Of a DNA stretch of 8,775 nt, positions 1-7,277 are shown in pieces. Source of the stretch: Thermoleophilaceae bacterium (GTDB lineage: Bacteria; Actinomycetota; Thermoleophilia; Solirubrobacterales; JACPNS01); the NCBI GenBank assembly GCA_016463365.1, contig JAEMRJ010000098.1, positions 1 to 8,775 on the forward strand, read 5' to 3'. Both the position numbers and the translations under genes were made by a program. Position 1 is the first letter of the stretch; every line of letters begins with the position of its first letter. The notes under the pieces were generated by a model that worked only from the letters and a program-made list of their open reading frames with translations, was not told the DNA's origin and did no database searches.

Positions 1-671
1 GCCTGACCGATTGCTACATCCGCCCGCTCGCATTCCGCGGCTACGGCGAGATGGGTCTTTTCCCGCTCAATTCCAAGATCGAGTACTCGATCTCGGCCTG
101 GGAGTGGGCAAGCTACCTCGGCGACGAGGGCAAGAAACACGGCATCCGCGCGATGGTCTCTTCCTGGCTGCGCATGTCCAGCAAGAGCTTCATCCCGCAG
201 TCAAAGGCGAGCGGTCAGTACTTGAACTCAATCCTTGCGAAGGTCGAAGCCCATCACGCGGGCTACCAGGAGGCAATCCTCCTGGACGAGCGCGGAATGG
301 TCTGCGAAGGCACCGGCGAGAACATCTTCGTGGTCAGGGGCGGCGAGATCGCAACGCCCGGCCTGAACTCCGCAATCCTCGAGGGCGTCAACCGCGACGC
401 CGCGATCCAGATCGCCGGCGACCTCGGCTACAACGTCACCGTCCGCGACGTCACACGCACCGAACTGATCCTCGCCGACGAGGTCTTCATGACCGGTACG
501 GCCGCAGAGCTCGTCCCGGTGGCCGAGATCGACGATCACAAGATCGGCGAGCCCGGCCCGATCACGCGGGCGCTGCAGGCCAAGTTCGAGGACGCGCTGC
601 ACGGCCGCGCGCCCGAGTACGAGGGCTGGCTCGACTACATCACCGCCGACAAGCCGGCCGCACAGGTATAG
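1..671 (+). CDS. ilvE: Branched-chain amino acid aminotransferase, 3' part (5' end outside window)
   Basis: IlvE is a cytosolic class IV PLP aminotransferase. It moves the amino group between glutamate and the 2-oxo acids of isoleucine, leucine and valine, the last step of their synthesis. The open frame runs in from the left edge (first full codon at 3) and reads LTDCYIRPLAFRGYGEMG, a typical IlvE stretch, so the ATG at 51 is internal and not the start. The expected PLP lysine lies in SKASGQYLNS (Lys codon 204-206). EGTGENIF and DEVFMTGTAAELVPV, the phosphate-binding and active-site segments of the family, follow. About 222 codons are present; the family is usually near 300 residues, so roughly the first 80 are missing. 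It ends at TAG 669-671. Placement before cimA agrees with a role in isoleucine synthesis. I cannot exclude a related D-amino-acid or ADC-lyase-like class IV member, but the motifs favour IlvE. Confidence 0.93.
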   Translation, partial: LTDCYIRPLAFRGYGEMGLFPLNSKIEYSISAWEWASYLGDEGKKHGIRAMVSSWLRMSSKSFIPQSKASGQYLNSILAKVEAHHAGYQEAILLDERGMVCEGTGENIFVVRGGEIATPGLNSAILEGVNRDAAIQIAGDLGYNVTVRDVTRTELILADEVFMTGTAAELVPVAEIDDHKIGEPGPITRALQAKFEDALHGRAPEYEGWLDYITADKPAAQV

Positions 672-683
672 GATTTCGGTTTC

Positions 684-725
684 GTGAACTTCCGCATCTT
701 CAGCCGACGAATTACCAGCGCCTGA
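684..725 (+). CDS. Possible 13-residue leader peptide upstream of cimA
   Basis: A GTG-started frame reads MNFRIFSRRITSA and stops at TGA 723-725, just before the hairpin at 736-755. It holds two isoleucine codons (ATC 696-698, ATT 711-713) and one threonine codon, which would suit a leader peptide for an isoleucine-pathway gene. Its stop codon lies inside the left arm of a possible alternative stem. The only Shine-Dalgarno-like bases are AGG at 670-672, about 11 bases upstream, which is weak. A frame this short arises easily by chance and I do not recognise the peptide. It is listed as a candidate only. Confidence 0.2.
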   Translation: MNFRIFSRRITSA

Positions 726-764
726 CCGCGTGAATGGTCGCGCATGCTCGCGACCAGCGTCAGG
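721..764 (+). promoter_or_regulatory. Nested hairpin between ilvE and cimA (attenuator or weak terminator)
   Basis: GGTCGCG (736-742) and CGCGACC (749-755) form a perfect 7-bp stem with a 6-base loop. CCTGAC (721-726) and GTCAGG (759-764) form a perfect 6-bp outer stem around it. A short TTTT run follows at 771-774, too distant and too short for a strong classical terminator. A competing stem can be drawn from 718-721 plus 724-727 with 736-743, which excludes the inner stem. The structure could end ilvE transcription, attenuate read-through into cimA, or protect mRNA ends. The pairing is seen directly; the function is inferred. Confidence 0.45.
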
Positions 765-808
765 AGTCCGTTTTCGTCCGTTGAAGCTTTTGCAATAAGG
801 AAATTCAC

Positions 809-2383
809 ATGACACCGTTCGATCCAGCAGTACAGCTCTACGACACCACTCTGCGCGATGGCATGCAGGGCCCGGGGATGTCACTTTCCGTCGAGGAGAA
901 AGTCCGCGTCGCGCACGCGCTCGACTCGCTCGGCTTCCACTTCATCGAGGGCGGCTTCCCGAGCTCAAACCCGAAGGAGATCGAGTTCTTCGAGGCGTTG
1001 GCCGGGGAGACCTTCGAGAACGCCGTCGTCGCAGCGTTCGGAATGACCCGGCGCAAAGACGTGTCGGCAGAGAACGATGAAGCGCTGCGCGTGCTGGTCG
1101 ACTCATTCGCGCCCGTCTCGACGATCGTCGGCAAGACCTGGTCGCTGCATCTTGAGAAGGTCACGAAGGTCTCCAAAGAGGAGAACCTCGCGATGATCAA
1201 CGATTCGGTCGTGTTCCTGACCGGCGAAGGCAAGCGCGTGATCTACGACGCCGAGCACTTCTTCGACGGCTTCGCAGACGACCCGGCGTACTCGCTTGAG
1301 TGCCTTGCGGCCGCCGTTGACGGCGGCGCCGAGACGATCGCCCTCTGCGACACGAACGGAGCCACGCTCCCTTCACAGACCGCCGCGGCGACCGCTTCGG
1401 TGGTCGAAAAGCTGGGCGACAAGGTCCGCATCGGTGTTCACACCCACGACGACTCAGGGGTGGGCGTTGCCAACTCGCTTGCCGGGGTGGAGGCCGGAGC
1501 AACTCACGTCCAGGGCACCGTAAACGGCTACGGCGAGCGCACCGGCAACGCCAACCTGATCACGATCCTCCCGAACCTTCAGCTGAAGATGGGCCTGCAG
1601 TGTGTTGACCCTTCGCGCCTGCAGCACCTCACCGAGACGGCGCACATGATCGACGAGATCTGCAACATGCAGCCTGACAACACTGCGCCGTACGTGGGTC
1701 TTGACGCCTTCGCCCACAAGGGCGGCATGCATGTGGCCGGAATGCTCACAGACACCTCGACCTTCGAGCACATCGACCCCGTCGAAGTCGGCAACGATCG
1801 CAACATCCTGATCTCCGAGCTCTCCGGGCGCGGCACGGTGCAGGCCCGCGCCGACGAAGCCGGCATCGAAGTCGACGCTGCCGGCGCCGCCAAGGTCGTC
1901 GAAAAGGTCAAAGAACTCGAATCGCAGGGCTACCACTTCGAGGCCGCAGACGCGTCCTTCGACCTGCTGATCCGCAAAGAGACCGGCAGCTACGAGCCAC
2001 TCTTCCGCCTGGAGTCCTGGCGCACGATCGTCGAGAAGAACGCCGACGGCAAGGTCCTCACGGAGGCCACGATCAAGATCTGGGTCGACGGAGACCGCTT
2101 CGTGCGCACCGCCGAGGGCAACGGCCCCGTCAACGCGCTGGACAAAGCGCTGCGCGAGGCGATCGGCGAGACCTACCCCCATCTGAAGGACATCGACCTC
2201 GTCAACTTCAAGGTCCGCATCCTGAACGAGACCAAGGGCACCGGCGCGGTCACGCGCGTGCTGCTCGACGCGTCCGACGGCCACTCCACCTTCGGCGCGA
2301 TCGGGGTTTCAGAGAACATCATCGAGGCCTCCTGGCTCGCGCTGGTCGATGCGCTTGAGTACGGAATGCAGCCAGGAAAATGA
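809..2383 (+). CDS. cimA: Citramalate synthase
   Basis: CimA condenses acetyl-CoA with pyruvate to (R)-citramalate. This starts the threonine-independent route to 2-oxobutyrate and isoleucine. The 524-residue product has the DRE-TIM barrel signature DTTLRDGMQ (12-20), then IEGGFPSSNPKEIEFF near 47-62, which is typical of the CimA subgroup more than of LeuA. The metal-binding HTH is at 211-213, followed by VNGYGERTGNANL (238-250) and AHKGGMHVAGM (302-312). The last 120 or so residues match the LeuA-type allosteric dimer domain, where feedback inhibition by isoleucine is expected from the family. Length fits citramalate synthase (about 520-540). The start is set by AAGGAAA at 797-803, 5 bases before the ATG. 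The TGA overlaps the next ATG in an ATGA, so translation is probably coupled. Isopropylmalate or homocitrate synthase are the alternatives; the IEGGFPSSNPKE segment argues against them. Confidence 0.93.
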   Translation: MTPFDPAVQLYDTTLRDGMQGPGMSLSVEEKVRVAHALDSLGFHFIEGGFPSSNPKEIEFFEALAGETFENAVVAAFGMTRRKDVSAENDEALRVLVDSFAPVSTIVGKTWSLHLEKVTKVSKEENLAMINDSVVFLTGEGKRVIYDAEHFFDGFADDPAYSLECLAAAVDGGAETIALCDTNGATLPSQTAAATASVVEKLGDKVRIGVHTHDDSGVGVANSLAGVEAGATHVQGTVNGYGERTGNANLITILPNLQLKMGLQCVDPSRLQHLTETAHMIDEICNMQPDNTAPYVGLDAFAHKGGMHVAGMLTDTSTFEHIDPVEVGNDRNILISELSGRGTVQARADEAGIEVDAAGAAKVVEKVKELESQGYHFEAADASFDLLIRKETGSYEPLFRLESWRTIVEKNADGKVLTEATIKIWVDGDRFVRTAEGNGPVNALDKALREAIGETYPHLKDIDLVNFKVRILNETKGTGAVTRVLLDASDGHSTFGAIGVSENIIEASWLALVDALEYGMQPGK

Positions 2384-3516
2384 ACGACGCCGTCCCCGCA
2401 CTGGAAGTACTGCCGATGGCGCGTCCAGAGATCGGCGCGCGCGAGCAGCAGTTGGTTGCCGAGGTGCTCGCCAGCGGCGTGCTCTCGCTGGGCCCGATGC
2501 TCACGCGTTTTGAGCATGACCTCGCGCAGTGGACCGGCGCGCCTTACGCTTCGGCTGTGTCCAGCGGCACGGCCGGACTGCATCTGGCAATCCGCGCCGA
2601 GGGCATATCCGCGGGCGACGAGGTCGTGACTTCACCGCTCAGCTTCGTCGCATCGGCCAACGTGATGATCTACGAGAACGCCACACCGGTCTTCGCAGAC
2701 ATCGATCCGGTGACGCTGAACATCGATCCCGCCAAAGCGCGAGCCGCAGTCAGCTCGCGCACGGTCGGCCTGCTTCCCGTGCACCTCTTCGGCGCTGCCG
2801 CCGACATGACAGCGATCGAGTCGATCGCATCAGACCACCACGATCTCTGGATCGTCGAAGACGCCTGCGAAGCAGTCGGCGCGATCGACATTGATGGCCG
2901 CGCCGTCGGCACCCGCGGACACAGCGCCGTGCTCGGCTTCTACCCGAACAAGCAGATTGCGACGGGGGAGGGCGGCATGGTCCTCTGCGGCAGGAAGTCG
3001 ATCAAGGACCGCATCGACAGTGAGCGCAACCAGGGTCGCGCGCCAGACATGGGCTGGCTTGATCACGAAAACCTCGGCTACAACTACCGCCTCAGCGACG
3101 TCGCCGCAGCGATCGGCGTCGCCCAGGTCGAGAAGCTCGACGAGATGCTCGAGCAGCGCACGCAGGTTGCCGCCTGGTACACCGAGCTGATCGCTGAGCT
3201 CGACGGCGTCACGCCACCGGCCGCAGACACCGGCGCAGAGAAGCGCAGCTGGTTCGTCTACGTCGTGCAGCTTCCGGCCGGCACCGATCGCGACGAAGTG
3301 ATCGGTCGCCTCAAGAGCGAAGGCGTCTCCAGCAAGCCCTATATGCCCGTGATCCACCTTCAACCGTTCTACCGCGAGAAGTTCGGCTATGCGCCCGGCG
3401 ATTTTCCGATCGCCGAAGACGTCGCCGCACGCTCTCTCGCGCTGCCGTTCTATCCGTCAATGAAGCGCGAAGAAGTCGAGCGCGCCGTCGAAACTCTGCA
3501 AAGGGCACTGAGCTGA
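2380..3516 (+). CDS. DegT/DnrJ/EryC1/StrS-family PLP aminotransferase
   Basis: A fold-type I, PLP-dependent aminotransferase of the family that usually aminates keto groups of nucleotide-linked sugars, with glutamate or glutamine as donor. The 378 residues show SSGTAGLHLAI (about 60-70, PLP phosphate contact) and VEDACEAVGA (159-168), with Asp161 likely contacting the pyridine nitrogen. Lys191 in FYPNKQIATGEGG is the expected Schiff-base lysine. GYNYRLSDVAAAIG and a C-terminal KPYMPVIHLQPFY segment follow. Length is normal and the key residues are present, so it should be active. The ATG overlaps the cimA stop in ATGA. AGGA (2374-2377) sits very close to it, so coupling to cimA is likely; ATG 2416 is an alternative start just before the usual family N-terminus (ARPEIG). 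The substrate cannot be read from sequence. The neighbours are amino acid genes and there are no sugar-nucleotide genes in view. Confidence 0.9.
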   Translation: MNDAVPALEVLPMARPEIGAREQQLVAEVLASGVLSLGPMLTRFEHDLAQWTGAPYASAVSSGTAGLHLAIRAEGISAGDEVVTSPLSFVASANVMIYENATPVFADIDPVTLNIDPAKARAAVSSRTVGLLPVHLFGAAADMTAIESIASDHHDLWIVEDACEAVGAIDIDGRAVGTRGHSAVLGFYPNKQIATGEGGMVLCGRKSIKDRIDSERNQGRAPDMGWLDHENLGYNYRLSDVAAAIGVAQVEKLDEMLEQRTQVAAWYTELIAELDGVTPPAADTGAEKRSWFVYVVQLPAGTDRDEVIGRLKSEGVSSKPYMPVIHLQPFYREKFGYAPGDFPIAEDVAARSLALPFYPSMKREEVERAVETLQRALS

Positions 3517-4875
3517 ATGGGCCGCTTCGAAGACCCGCAGGACGCCTTGTTCAAGGCGATCAACACGTCGCTGGGCTACGACCAGCGGCTCTACCCCGAG
3601 GACATCGAGGGTTCAGTCGCCCACGCCGAAATGCTGGCGGCCAGACACATCATCAGCGCCGCCGATCTCGAGGAGATCAAGTCCGGCCTCGCCGCCGTCA
3701 AGAAGGAGCTGGACGCCGGAGTCTTCCCCTTCAGCGACGACGACGAAGACATCCACATGGCGATTGAACGCCGCCTGACCGAGCTGGTCGGAGACGCCGG
3801 CGCAAAGCTCCACACAGCGCGCTCCCGGAATGACCAGGTGGCGACCGACGTCACGCTCTTCACCCGCCGCCGCGCGCAGGCCACGGTCGATCGTCTGAAC
3901 AAGCTGATGCAGGTCGTCTTTGATCAGGCGACCGCCCATCGCGACTGGGCGATGCCCGCCTACACCCACCTCCAGCGAGCGCAGTCGGTCTACCTCGGCC
4001 ACCACCTGCTCGCGTATTTCTGGATGCTCGAACGCGACCGCCGACGGTTTGCCGCTGTCGTCGAGTCGGCGTCCGCGCTTCCGCTCGGCGCGGGAGCGCT
4101 CGCGGGCGCAAACTTCGACACCGACCGTGAGATGGTCGCCGCCAAACTCGGCTTCAAGTCGGTCGCGCCCAACTCCATGGATGCGGTCGCCAATCGCGAC
4201 TTCGTGCTCGACTACCTCTCGGCGGCAGCCACCTGCGCCACGCACCTTTCGCGTCTTGGTGCGGAGATCGTCCTGTGGTCGAGCGAAGAGTTCGGCTTCG
4301 CCGAGGTCTCAGACGGTTTCGCATCCGGCTCGAGCCTGATGCCGCAGAAGAAGAACCCCGACGCCGCAGAGCTCCTGCGCGGCAAGGCCCCGCGGGTGCT
4401 CAGCAGCCTGACCACGCTTCATGGCGTGATGCACGGCCTGCCGCTGACCTACAACAAAGACATGCAGGAAGACAAGGAAGCCCTCTTCGACGCAGTCGAC
4501 ACGCTCGAGCTCTGCCTTGACGCCGCGACCGGAATGCTCGAGGGAATCACGTTCAAGCGCGAACGGATGGCTGACGCATCGTCAGACCAGATGCTCGCCG
4601 CAGTCGACATCGCCGACCTGCTCGTGCGCAAGGGCGTGCCTTTCCGCGACGCCCACGGAATCGTCGGCTCGCTCGTCCGCTATTCGGTTGAACAGAACAA
4701 GCTGCTCGGCGACTTGACCGACGATGAGCTCGCCCAGTTCAGCGACCAGCTCGGGGACGATTACCGCGCGCTGCTGTCTGGCAACGGGTGGATCGAGAGC
4801 AAGGTTTCTCAGGGCGGCACATCGAGCGCCTCGCTCGATGCTCAGTTTGAGCTGGCGCGGGCAGCGCTCAGTTAG
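3517..4875 (+). CDS. argH: Argininosuccinate lyase
   Basis: ArgH splits argininosuccinate into arginine and fumarate, the last step of arginine synthesis, as a cytosolic homotetramer of the fumarase/aspartase superfamily. The 452 residues are close to the usual 455-470. Visible motifs are FDQRLYPEDIEG-like LGYDQRLYPEDIEGSVAH at the N-terminus, LHTARSRNDQVATD (98-111), YTHLQRAQ with the conserved acid-base His151 (149-156), and the mobile signature loop GSSLMPQKKNPD (271-282) carrying the catalytic serine. The family's GKAPR-type segment follows. The ATG starts directly after the TGA of the preceding gene (3514-3516) with AAAGGG at 3500-3505, so it is probably co-translated in the cimA operon. 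The N-terminus lacks the common LWGGRF opening and has GRFEDPQDALF instead, an ordinary variant. Its TAG interlocks with the stop of the convergent penicillin-binding protein gene. Confidence 0.95.
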   Translation: MGRFEDPQDALFKAINTSLGYDQRLYPEDIEGSVAHAEMLAARHIISAADLEEIKSGLAAVKKELDAGVFPFSDDDEDIHMAIERRLTELVGDAGAKLHTARSRNDQVATDVTLFTRRRAQATVDRLNKLMQVVFDQATAHRDWAMPAYTHLQRAQSVYLGHHLLAYFWMLERDRRRFAAVVESASALPLGAGALAGANFDTDREMVAAKLGFKSVAPNSMDAVANRDFVLDYLSAAATCATHLSRLGAEIVLWSSEEFGFAEVSDGFASGSSLMPQKKNPDAAELLRGKAPRVLSSLTTLHGVMHGLPLTYNKDMQEDKEALFDAVDTLELCLDAATGMLEGITFKRERMADASSDQMLAAVDIADLLVRKGVPFRDAHGIVGSLVRYSVEQNKLLGDLTDDELAQFSDQLGDDYRALLSGNGWIESKVSQGGTSSASLDAQFELARAALS

Positions 4876-7100
4876 GCGCCGGGGGCTGCTCCACCGGCGT
4901 CGCCCGAGCCGTTGTCGTCAGTGCCCGGGTTGGGCTGCGGCTGGGCAGCAGGCGGCTGAGGTTCAGGCGCCGGCTGCCGGGGTGTGTCGTTCTCGCGCGG
5001 GGTGTTGTTGCTCGGTCGACGGTTTGTCTCACGGTCGTCGTCTCCGCCGGTCCCTTCGCCAGAACCCGTGCTGCCGTCTGACGTGCTCAGCTCGGGCGGT
5101 CCGACGAGTCCGGTGACATCTCCGGTCGGACCCTTCTTGCCAGCGCGCTGGTTGGCCAGGATCTGATGCGCCTGTGAGATGAAGTTCTGGAAGATCAACG
5201 AGGGGAAAGTTCCTCCGGCGACCGGCTCACCGCCGAACTGATCGAGCATCGGGACGGTTTTGTCGGGATATCCGACCCAGACAGCGACGCTCATCTCTTC
5301 GGAGAATCCGACAAACCAGGCATCTCCGTAGTTCTCGGTCGTGCCGGTCTTGCCGGCGACCCAAAAACCGGGGTCTGCCTTCTTTCCGGTGCCGCTGGTC
5401 ACGACCGATCGCAGCGCCGTCTGAGTGTCCTGCCCGATCCGCTGACTGAAAACGCGATCGTATTCCGTGCGATCACGCTGCTTGCGGAAGAGTTTTCCGT
5501 TCTGAATCACCTTGTCGATCGCGACAGGAGAGTTCTCATCGGGGGCGAGAGTGCCGACAGGCTTTCGTCCCTGGTTGGCGATCGAGGTGTACGAGTAAGC
5601 CATCTCCAGAGGGGTGACTCCCTCGCTCAAGCCGCCGAGAATCATCGCGGTGTTGCGCGAGATCTGAGTGCTGATGCCCATCGCCTTCGCCTGTCGGGCA
5701 ATCTTGTTGACGCCGACCGACAGCCCCGCTCGCACATAGGCAGTGTTGTCTGAGGTCGTGGTCGCATTCTGAAGGCTCGTCACACCCAGATAGCTGTCGT
5801 CGTAGTTCTCGATCAAAGTTCCCGATCCGGCCTTCCCGATCGGCTTCGACTCCCACTGCGAACCGAGTCCGTACTTCCTCAGCGCAGTGATGAGCGTGAA
5901 CGGTTTGAATGAAGAGCCCGGCTGACGCTGACCCTGGGTCGCAAGGTTGAACGGTCGCTCGTCGTAGTTGCTTCCCCCGTAGAGCGCACGGATCTTGCCG
6001 GTCTTGTTGTCGATCGCAACCATCGAAGCGCTCGGTCCGCCATATGGAAGTGCCTGCTCGATGGAGCGCTGGGCAGCCTGCTGCATCTCAAGATCAAGTG
6101 TGGTGTGAACGCGCAATCCGCCCCCGAAGGTGGTTCCGGCGCCGTAGCGGTCAACGAGCTGCTGCCGCACGTATGTCGAGAAGTAGGGAGCGACTGAGTC
6201 TTCTTTCGGCCGCGTGATCTCGTCCGCGGTGGGTACCGCCTGGAGCTTGCCCTGGTCGTAGATCTCCTTGGTGATGTAGCCCTGGTTGTACATGTTCAGC
6301 AGCACGAGGTCCCGGCGATCTGTCGCCTGCGCCGGGTAGACGACCGGGTCGTACGCGCTCGGAGACGCGATCACCGCGGCCAGCAGTGCCGCCTCCCACG
6401 GGAGGAGCCTGCGCGCGCAAGTGGGCTCGCAGCCCGGGTGGGCCTTGGCGAAGTAGGTCTGAGCCGCAGACTCGATGCCATAGGCGCCGTTGCCGAAATA
6501 GATCGCGTTCAGGTACTCGGTCAGGACCTTGTCCTTGGTCCACTGGTTTTCCAGGTGGTAGGCAAGCGCTGACTCGCGGAGCTTCTGCATCACCGTGCGT
6601 TGATTCTGCGCGGCCAGGGCGTTCTTCACGAACTGTTGCGTGATCGTGGATGCGCCCTGCTTGGCACCGCCGCCGATGACGTCGGCGACCAGCGCTCGGC
6701 CGATGCCCCGCGCGTCGACCCCGGTGTGCTCGTAGAAACGCCTGTCCTCGATCGACACGACGGCCTGCTTCATCGTTGGCGAAATCTGCTGCGAGGTGAC
6801 CAGAATTCGGTTCTGGTTGTTGCGCAGGCGCGTGATCACCCGACCGCGGTCGTCGTACATGATCGACGGCTTCGAAACCTTGTACTGCTGACGATCTTCA
6901 AGATTTGGCAGCTCGCTGGCGACGGCCATCATCATTCCGAAGACTGTGGAGATGCCGGCCAGAATCATCAAGCCACCGGTGATGAGAAAAATGCGCAGCT
7001 TGCGCACGCGCGGCTTGGGACCCGCCGCCTTCAGCGCGTCTGCTTCTTTTTGACGCTGCGTCCGGGCGTCGGTGTCTGTCGGGTTTGATCCTTGGGACAT
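4872..7100 (-). CDS. Class A penicillin-binding protein (transglycosylase/transpeptidase)
   Basis: A bifunctional cell-wall enzyme that polymerises lipid II into glycan strands and cross-links the peptides, anchored in the membrane with its catalytic parts outside. Of 742 residues, 1-34 are a polar, basic cytoplasmic tail and about 35-60 a membrane segment. The GT51 domain follows: IEDRRFYEHTGVD (117-129, catalytic Glu118), GASTITQQFVKN (149-160) and LTEYLNAIYFGNGAYGIE (193-210). The transpeptidase domain has SSFK (nucleophile Ser396, Lys399), SDN (450-452) and KTGT (584-587). All catalytic motifs are intact. Residues 653-742 are a low-complexity tail rich in Gly, Asp, Pro, Gln and Asn, probably extracellular and disordered. 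HPGCEPTCARRLLPWE (221-236) carries two cysteines not usual at that place. The start is supported by GAAGGT (7112-7117 complement), 11 bases upstream. PonA/MrcA-like; I give no symbol because actinomycetes carry several paralogues. Confidence 0.95.
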   Translation of the reverse strand: MSQGSNPTDTDARTQRQKEADALKAAGPKPRVRKLRIFLITGGLMILAGISTVFGMMMAVASELPNLEDRQQYKVSKPSIMYDDRGRVITRLRNNQNRILVTSQQISPTMKQAVVSIEDRRFYEHTGVDARGIGRALVADVIGGGAKQGASTITQQFVKNALAAQNQRTVMQKLRESALAYHLENQWTKDKVLTEYLNAIYFGNGAYGIESAAQTYFAKAHPGCEPTCARRLLPWEAALLAAVIASPSAYDPVVYPAQATDRRDLVLLNMYNQGYITKEIYDQGKLQAVPTADEITRPKEDSVAPYFSTYVRQQLVDRYGAGTTFGGGLRVHTTLDLEMQQAAQRSIEQALPYGGPSASMVAIDNKTGKIRALYGGSNYDERPFNLATQGQRQPGSSFKPFTLITALRKYGLGSQWESKPIGKAGSGTLIENYDDSYLGVTSLQNATTTSDNTAYVRAGLSVGVNKIARQAKAMGISTQISRNTAMILGGLSEGVTPLEMAYSYTSIANQGRKPVGTLAPDENSPVAIDKVIQNGKLFRKQRDRTEYDRVFSQRIGQDTQTALRSVVTSGTGKKADPGFWVAGKTGTTENYGDAWFVGFSEEMSVAVWVGYPDKTVPMLDQFGGEPVAGGTFPSLIFQNFISQAHQILANQRAGKKGPTGDVTGLVGPPELSTSDGSTGSGEGTGGDDDRETNRRPSNNTPRENDTPRQPAPEPQPPAAQPQPNPGTDDNGSGDAGGAAPGA

Positions 7101-7277
7101 AAATGTGCAAGACCTTCAGATGGTTTGTCTGCGGGCCGCGGGGGTCAGATACTGATGCGGCCGGGGGGTAGGTCCTGCTCGAGCACCGCGTCTGCGGCGG
7201 GCTCATCGAGAATAACAACGGCGACCCGCGGGAGATTCGGTCGCAGTGCAGACTTCCGCGACCGTTAACATCGCCCC
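7101..7277. promoter_or_regulatory. Divergent intergenic region between the penicillin-binding protein gene and tyrS
   Basis: Both flanking genes start outward from this 177-base gap, so it must hold promoters for each strand. On the tyrS side, TAACAT (7266-7271) fits the actinobacterial -10 pattern TAnnnT and lies six bases before the GTG. No good -35 is seen 17-18 bases further up. For the minus-strand gene I find no convincing -10. A perfect 10-bp palindrome, TGCTCGAGCA, lies at 7176-7185 and could be an operator or chance. Confidence 0.5.

Noticed and set aside
11..733. 240-codon plus-strand frame overlapping ilvE
   Set aside because: It is very rich in Arg, Gly and Pro, typical of an out-of-frame reading; the overlapping frame encodes IlvE.
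228..884. Long minus-strand open frame opposite ilvE and the start of cimA
   Set aside because: It is a shadow of high-GC coding sequence on the other strand. It crosses two real genes and shows no family motifs.
1454..2284. 276-codon minus-strand open frame inside cimA
   Set aside because: The plus-strand frame has unmistakable citramalate synthase motifs throughout; this is an antisense shadow of GC-rich codons.
7176..7185. Palindrome TGCTCGAGCA as a definite operator
   Set aside because: A single 10-bp palindrome in GC-rich DNA is not strong evidence; it is mentioned only within the intergenic entry.
7145..7264. Open frame of about 39 codons on the minus strand in the divergent gap, with a protein-like stretch (VAVVILDEPAADAVLEQDLP)
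   Set aside because: It has no ATG or TTG; the only GTG is late and leaves about 13 codons. It spans the likely promoter region and has no ribosome site. It could be a decayed gene remnant, but nothing supports that.
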